DNA of 64,000 nt from Sphingomonas sp. LT1P40 (GTDB taxonomy: Bacteria; Pseudomonadota; Alphaproteobacteria; Sphingomonadales; Sphingomonadaceae), in assembly GCF_036663835.1 (NCBI RefSeq), contig NZ_JAXOJT010000002.1, positions 728,501 to 792,500 on the forward strand, written 5' to 3'. Both the position numbers and the translations under genes were made by a program. Shown here piece by piece: positions 60,278 through 64,000 of the stretch. The notes under the pieces are model-generated. The model made no database searches. It was not told the origin of the DNA and saw only the letters and a program-made list of their open reading frames with translations. The stretch's first letter is position 1. The number at the start of each line of letters is the position of its first letter.

Positions 60278-61801
60278 GTGCGGGGGTTCCGCACATCGAT
60301 CATGGTACTCGCCGCGATGACGACGGCGGGCGGCGCGTGGGCGGAGGAAGTGCAGACTTCCGCCGGGCCGAACGCGGTCGCGGTCACTGTCTATCGTGCG
60401 CCTTATCGCGATGCGAGCGACAAGATCGAGCTGAGCTATCTGGGCGGTTATGCGCTGATTACCGAGACGCGCACGATCACGATTCCACAGGGGCGCGCGG
60501 TAATCCGGTTCGAAGGGGTGGCGTCGGGCATCCTGCCCGAAAGCGCGATCGTCACCGGGCTGCCATCGGGGGTGCGCGAGAAGAATCTGGATGCCGAATT
60601 GCTCTCCGCCGCCAGCCTGTACAGTCGCGGCTATGCCCGACCGGTGACGCTACGCCGCACGCGTGACGGCAAGACGGTGGAGGAGCAGGCGATCATCCGG
60701 TCGGGGCCAGCCGGTGCCGCGATCGTCGAGACGTCGCGCGGGTTCGAGGTGCTGAACTGCGGGCCGACCGAGGATGCGATCAGCTATGACGGGGTGCCGC
60801 CGGGGCTGTCGGCGCGGCCGACCTTGTCGGTCGAGACGGACTCACCGCAGGGCGGGACGGCGACGGTGACCTTGTCCTACCTCGCCTGGGGTTTCGACTG
60901 GCAGGCCAATTATGTCGCAACCTTGCGCGAGGGCGGAACCGCCGCCGACCTGTTCGGCTGGGTGACGCTGGCGAGCACCGACATGACGAGCTTTGTCGAT
61001 GCCGAGACGATGGTGGTGGCGGGCAAGGTCAACCGCACCACCGGCCGCACATCCAACCCTTATGAATCGACCGAGGCGTTCGAGTTTCAGTGTTTCCTGA
61101 CCGCGCCCGAACCGCCCCCGCCCCCGCCCGCGCCGCCACCGCCGCCGGCACCGGTGATGTCCGCGCCGCCAGCGATGATGGCGCGTGAGGATGCGATCGT
61201 CGTGACCGGCGCGCGCATCCGTAGGGTCGAGCAGGAGGATCTGGGCGACCTGAAGGCCTATCGTGTGCCCGAGCGGACGACGGTTGCGGGCAAATCGCAG
61301 AAGCAGGTCGCGCTGCTGAGCAAGGACGCGGTGCCGGTGGCCATCATCTATGCCGCCGATATCCAGTTTTCCTATGCCACCGCCCCGCAGATCACAATTC
61401 GGGCCATGAACAAGGCCGACAAGGGGCTGGGTCTGCCCTTGCCCGCCGGGCCGGTCGCACTGTTCGAGCGGCAGGGCGAGCGCAACCTGTTGATCGGTGA
61501 GTCGTCGACCGATGACAAGGCGATCGGCGAGGAGGTTGAGATCAAGTTCGGCAGCGCGTCGAACGTCACGCTGGAGCATCGTGCACTGGTGTCGGAGGGC
61601 AAGAAACGCCCCTTTGAACTGACCGTGCGCAACGCCAATCCGTTCCCCGTCCGCTTTGAGGGGGATTTCGACATTGCCGCCGAAATGATGGGCAGCATGT
61701 CGGCGAAGGTGGGGCGCAAGGACGGACGCTATCTGTGGGCGGTAACAGTGCCGGCGAACGGATCGTCGGACCTGCGCTATACGGTTACGTTGCCAAGGTA
61801 G
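60278..61801 (+). CDS. DUF4139 family exported protein with TonB-box-like motif (second copy)
   Basis: The 507-residue paralog has a signal peptide (SIMVLAAMTTAGGAWA), the N-terminal beta domain (RAVIRFEGVASGILPESAIV), LSYLAWGFDWQANYVATL, and the DUF4139 C-terminal half (DLKAYRVPERTTVAGKSQKQVALLS, FELTVRNANPFPVRFEGDF). Between the halves lies a Pro-rich linker (PEPPPPPPAPPPPPAP) followed by DAIVVTGARIRR at residues 305-316, which looks like the TonB box of sphingomonad receptors. Translation starts at GTG 60278, 8 bp after the first copy. Confidence 0.88.
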   Translation: MRGFRTSIMVLAAMTTAGGAWAEEVQTSAGPNAVAVTVYRAPYRDASDKIELSYLGGYALITETRTITIPQGRAVIRFEGVASGILPESAIVTGLPSGVREKNLDAELLSAASLYSRGYARPVTLRRTRDGKTVEEQAIIRSGPAGAAIVETSRGFEVLNCGPTEDAISYDGVPPGLSARPTLSVETDSPQGGTATVTLSYLAWGFDWQANYVATLREGGTAADLFGWVTLASTDMTSFVDAETMVVAGKVNRTTGRTSNPYESTEAFEFQCFLTAPEPPPPPPAPPPPPAPVMSAPPAMMAREDAIVVTGARIRRVEQEDLGDLKAYRVPERTTVAGKSQKQVALLSKDAVPVAIIYAADIQFSYATAPQITIRAMNKADKGLGLPLPAGPVALFERQGERNLLIGESSTDDKAIGEEVEIKFGSASNVTLEHRALVSEGKKRPFELTVRNANPFPVRFEGDFDIAAEMMGSMSAKVGRKDGRYLWAVTVPANGSSDLRYTVTLPR

Positions 61802-61809
61802 CTGGCAAA

Positions 61810-62091
61810 TTAGGGGTTTCGTTCGGTCGCATCGCGCGATCGTTCGTCATGCCCGGTGCCCGAACTCATGAAGATCAGCCCCATCAGCGCGCCGCCGAGC
61901 AGCACCGAAAGCCCGATGCCGATCGCCATTGCGATCGACGCATGCAACTGGAACTCGCCGAGCGACAGCCACAAGGCGACCACGGCGACCACGGCGGAGA
62001 GGAACGCGACCACCCCGACCAGCGCAAAGATGCGGCGATAACGTCGCCAGGCGAGCCGGGCATAATCGGGATTGTCGAGATCGGGTTCCAT
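61810..62091 (-). CDS. Small two-helix membrane protein
   Basis: The 93-residue protein has two hydrophobic segments (IFALVGVVAFLSAVVAVVALWLSL and IAMAIGIGLSVLLGGALMGLIFM) between polar ends (MEPDLDNPDYARLAWRRYRR ... GHDERSRDATERN). It is an inner-membrane protein of unknown function. It is convergent with the DUF4139 genes (8 bp) and divergent from the CBS gene (66 bp). Confidence 0.78.
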   Translation of the reverse strand: MEPDLDNPDYARLAWRRYRRIFALVGVVAFLSAVVAVVALWLSLGEFQLHASIAMAIGIGLSVLLGGALMGLIFMSSGTGHDERSRDATERNP

Positions 62092-62157
62092 GCCCTTTCA
62101 TTTGGGGACGAAACATGAAAGTCTCAATCGCCTGAACAGATATAAAGGAGACAGGCG

Positions 62158-62586
62158 ATGACCATCGCGGCGATCCTGAGCGGACGCGGACAGGATGTCA
62201 TCACGATCACGGGCGACCGCACGGTGCGCGACGCCGTGACGCTGCTGGCGGAAAAACGCATCGGCGCGGTGCCGGTGATCGAGGGTGGTACCGTCGTCGG
62301 CATCTTTTCCGAACGCGACGTGATCCATTGTATCGAGCGTGACGGCGCGGCGGCGATGGATCATCAGGTGCGGATGGTGATGACCGCCCCCGCGATCACG
62401 GTGACCGGCGAAGAACCGGTGCTGGCCGCATTGTCGCTGATGACGCAGCGGCGCATTCGGCATTTACCGGTGGTCGAGAATGGTGCGCTGGTGGGTTTCG
62501 TGTCGATCGGCGATCTGGTGAAGTACCGCATCGACCGGATCGAGACCGAGGCGAACATGATGCGGGCGTATATTCAACAGGCGTGA
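62158..62586 (+). CDS. Two-CBS-domain protein
   Basis: The 142-residue protein is essentially a CBS pair: DVITITGDRTVRDAVTLLAEKRIGAVPVIEGGTVVGIFSERDVIHCI and ITVTGEEPVLAALSLMTQRRIRHLPVVENGALVGFVSIGDLVKYRI. Such single-pair proteins bind adenine nucleotides or SAM and often act as sensors; the partner is unknown. AGGAGA lies upstream of the ATG. A long inverted repeat follows 25 bp after the stop. Confidence 0.93.
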   Translation: MTIAAILSGRGQDVITITGDRTVRDAVTLLAEKRIGAVPVIEGGTVVGIFSERDVIHCIERDGAAAMDHQVRMVMTAPAITVTGEEPVLAALSLMTQRRIRHLPVVENGALVGFVSIGDLVKYRIDRIETEANMMRAYIQQA

Positions 62587-62610
62587 GGTTGGCGCGTAGC
62601 GCTATTTTGA

Positions 62611-62679
62611 CTCGCACAAAGACACAAAACCACAAAGAGGAGGCAACACTCTCTTCGTGGCTTTGTGTCTTTGTGCGAG
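62611..62679. repeat. 69-bp near-perfect inverted repeat
   Basis: Arms CTCGCACAAAGACACAAA (left) and TTTGTGTCTTTGTGCGAG (right) are perfect complements, and the pairing continues imperfectly inward (ACCACAAAGAG / CTCTTCGTGG) around a short loop. It lies between the convergent CBS and flippase genes and would act as a strong bidirectional terminator. Its form, with low-GC arms in a high-GC genome, also fits a small non-autonomous palindromic repeat (MITE-like). Confidence 0.85.
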
Positions 62680-62701
62680 ATAAATGCCGCTATGCGGCAG
62701 T

Positions 62702-64000
62702 TCAGCGCCGGATCATGCCGATCGCGTCATTTACCGTTTCGCGCGCGAACAGGAACAGCCATGCGCCATAGGCGGCGGCACCGGTCGCGCTCAGGATCAT
62801 CAGATGCGGCAGCGACCCCAGCGGGGGCAGTGCGCGATCGACCAAGGCGACGATCAACGCCATGGCTGCTGCGGCGGTGACGGGCGGTGCGATCGCCGCG
62901 AGCCAGTTGCGCCATGACAGGCCGATAACCGGCAGGCTGCGCCACGCGGTGATGACCAGATAGACCGGCCAGATCGCAATCCATGTGATCGCCAGCCCGG
63001 TGACGCCCCACTGGACGCCGACCAGAAACGCTGCAGGGAGCAGGAACGCGCCGATCGCCGATATCTGCGCCGCGATGCCCGGTCTTCCGCGCGCGTCGGT
63101 GGCGGCGGCGAACAGGATCTGAAGCGTCATGAACGGCATGGCGAGCGCGAGCAGATGGACGATCGGACCCGCCTCGATCCATTTCTCGCCCAGCGCCACG
63201 CGCACCAAAGGTTCGGCGGTGGCGGCGAGACCAAGGTAGAATGGCATCGCCGCGACCATGATAAGCCGCACCGACTTGGCGAAGGCGGTTGCCGCCCCTG
63301 CCGCATCGTCCTGCATGCGCGAATAGGCGGAGAAGGCGACCTCGTTCAGTGCGGGGACGAATTTCGACACCAGAATCTGCGTCAGAAACAGGCTGGTGGT
63401 ATAAATGCCCAACCAGTGCGGGTCGAACAGGCGGCCGGCGATGAATATATCGGCCTGACTCTGCGCGAACCAGAAGAGCTGGCCCGCCGCCATCAATCCG
63501 CCGAACCGCGCCATCTCGCCCGCGCCGCGGAAATCGAAGCTCGGCCACATCAGCGAGCGCGCCGCCCATGTCATGCCGATCGCGCGCGTTGCGAACAGGA
63601 CGAGCGGGGCGAGCACCAGCGTCCACACGCCCATTCCGGCATAGGCACCGGCGAGTGCCGCGATCGCGCCGCAGGTGGCGGAGATCAGATTGACCTGCGC
63701 CTGTTTGCGGAAATCCATCGCGCGGGCGAGCAGTGCATAAGGAAGGGCGATGAACGGCGTTGCGATATAGAGCAGCGCCTGCACCCGCAGCAGATCGGCG
63801 ACGATATCCTGCCGATAGTAAGCCGCCGCCAGCGGGGCGAGCAGGAACTGCATTGCGCCAAGACCGAAATTGAGCAGCAACAGCATGCCGAACAGCTGGC
63901 GCACCGCGCGGTCGTCGACATCGGGCTTCTGGATGATCGCGCTCGCCAGCCCATAGCCGTTGAGCATGTTGAGCAGCACCAGCACGACCTGAGTCATGGC
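62702..64000 (-). CDS. Oligosaccharide/lipopolysaccharide flippase (Wzx-like), 5' end outside window
   Basis: The visible part (at least 431 residues) has about eleven hydrophobic segments and the polysaccharide-transporter pattern NGYGLASAIIQ, LYIATPFIALPYALLARAMDFRKQAQVNLIS, FGGLMAAGQLFWFAQSQADIFIAGRLFDPHWLGIYTTSLFLTQILVSKFVPALNEVAF. Members move lipid-linked glycans across the inner membrane. Family members have additional residues before the NGYGLAS motif, so the true start most likely lies beyond position 64000 and the ATG at 63997 is internal. Confidence 0.88.
   Translation of the reverse strand, partial: AMTQVVLVLLNMLNGYGLASAIIQKPDVDDRAVRQLFGMLLLLNFGLGAMQFLLAPLAAAYYRQDIVADLLRVQALLYIATPFIALPYALLARAMDFRKQAQVNLISATCGAIAALAGAYAGMGVWTLVLAPLVLFATRAIGMTWAARSLMWPSFDFRGAGEMARFGGLMAAGQLFWFAQSQADIFIAGRLFDPHWLGIYTTSLFLTQILVSKFVPALNEVAFSAYSRMQDDAAGAATAFAKSVRLIMVAAMPFYLGLAATAEPLVRVALGEKWIEAGPIVHLLALAMPFMTLQILFAAATDARGRPGIAAQISAIGAFLLPAAFLVGVQWGVTGLAITWIAIWPVYLVITAWRSLPVIGLSWRNWLAAIAPPVTAAAAMALIVALVDRALPPLGSLPHLMILSATGAAAYGAWLFLFARETVNDAIGMIRR

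Noticed and set aside
57960..60296. 778-residue minus-strand ORF
   Set aside because: It is antisense to DUF4167 and DUF4139 genes and spans a terminator; composition is Arg/His-rich like other shadow frames.

Overview
The window is about 64 kb of GC-rich, densely coded DNA from the chromosome of an alphaproteobacterium, most likely a sphingomonad (Sphingomonas or a close relative). I infer this from gene orders typical of that class (rnd-lptC-lptA-lptB-rpoN, hisS-prfA-prmC-DUF4167, miaB-phoH-ybeY-corC, lnt-metK-trmB), from two large TonB-dependent receptors, and from sphingomonad-style families such as tandem DUF4139 proteins and DUF6491. Most of it is core genome. There is one tRNA (Arg, anticodon CCG). 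I see no rRNA, integrase, IS element or CRISPR array.

Layout. 1-4 kb: lysC (cut by the window edge), ubiG, a membrane protein, csaA and ung, then a 50-residue ORF (3953-4105) that looks like an orphan RiPP precursor. 4-16 kb: a ZnuD-like zinc TonB receptor with a Zur-like operator, folD, yggT, argB, a queuosine-precursor transporter, a CNT nucleoside transporter, 3-hydroxyacyl-CoA dehydrogenase, DUF1176, glutaminyl cyclase, a double cold-shock protein with a long Gly-rich tail, and TerC. 15.9-22.8 kb: RNase D-like protein, the Lpt genes, rpoN, an M28 peptidase, dapB-nth and DUF6491. 22.9-26.1 kb: tRNA-Arg, DUF2721, a CelD-like GNAT and a secreted propeller-like protein.

26.2-41.2 kb is the main accessory block, a sugar-acid utilisation locus. 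A six-gene coupled operon (dgoK, MFS transporter, aldose-epimerase-like protein, SDR, dgoA, SGNH hydrolase) diverges from an IclR regulator, a DHDPS-family lyase and an enolase-superfamily dehydratase. A second unit has a TonB receptor and a 943-residue exported protein of unknown class. The inferred route is uptake by TonB, periplasmic processing, import by the MFS carrier, oxidation and dehydration to 2-keto-3-deoxygalactonate, then DgoK and DgoA to pyruvate and glyceraldehyde 3-phosphate. A near-identical 16-bp palindromic element lies upstream of both the DHDPS gene and the TonB receptor.

41.3-54.1 kb is the trmB-RNB-metK-lnt ... corC-ybeY-phoH-miaB neighbourhood, all on the minus strand. 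It is interrupted by a vapBC toxin-antitoxin pair between phoH and ybeY and by a sorbosone-dehydrogenase-like gene next to corC. A palindrome overlaps the metK promoter region. 54.2-58.8 kb holds hisS, which has a mosaic composition and an unusual C-terminus, then prfA, a palindromic repeat, prmC, and DUF4167 with a TTG start and a strongly structured leader. 58.9-64 kb has two DUF4139 proteins (the second with an internal TonB-box-like motif), a small membrane protein, a CBS protein, a long inverted repeat and a truncated flippase gene.
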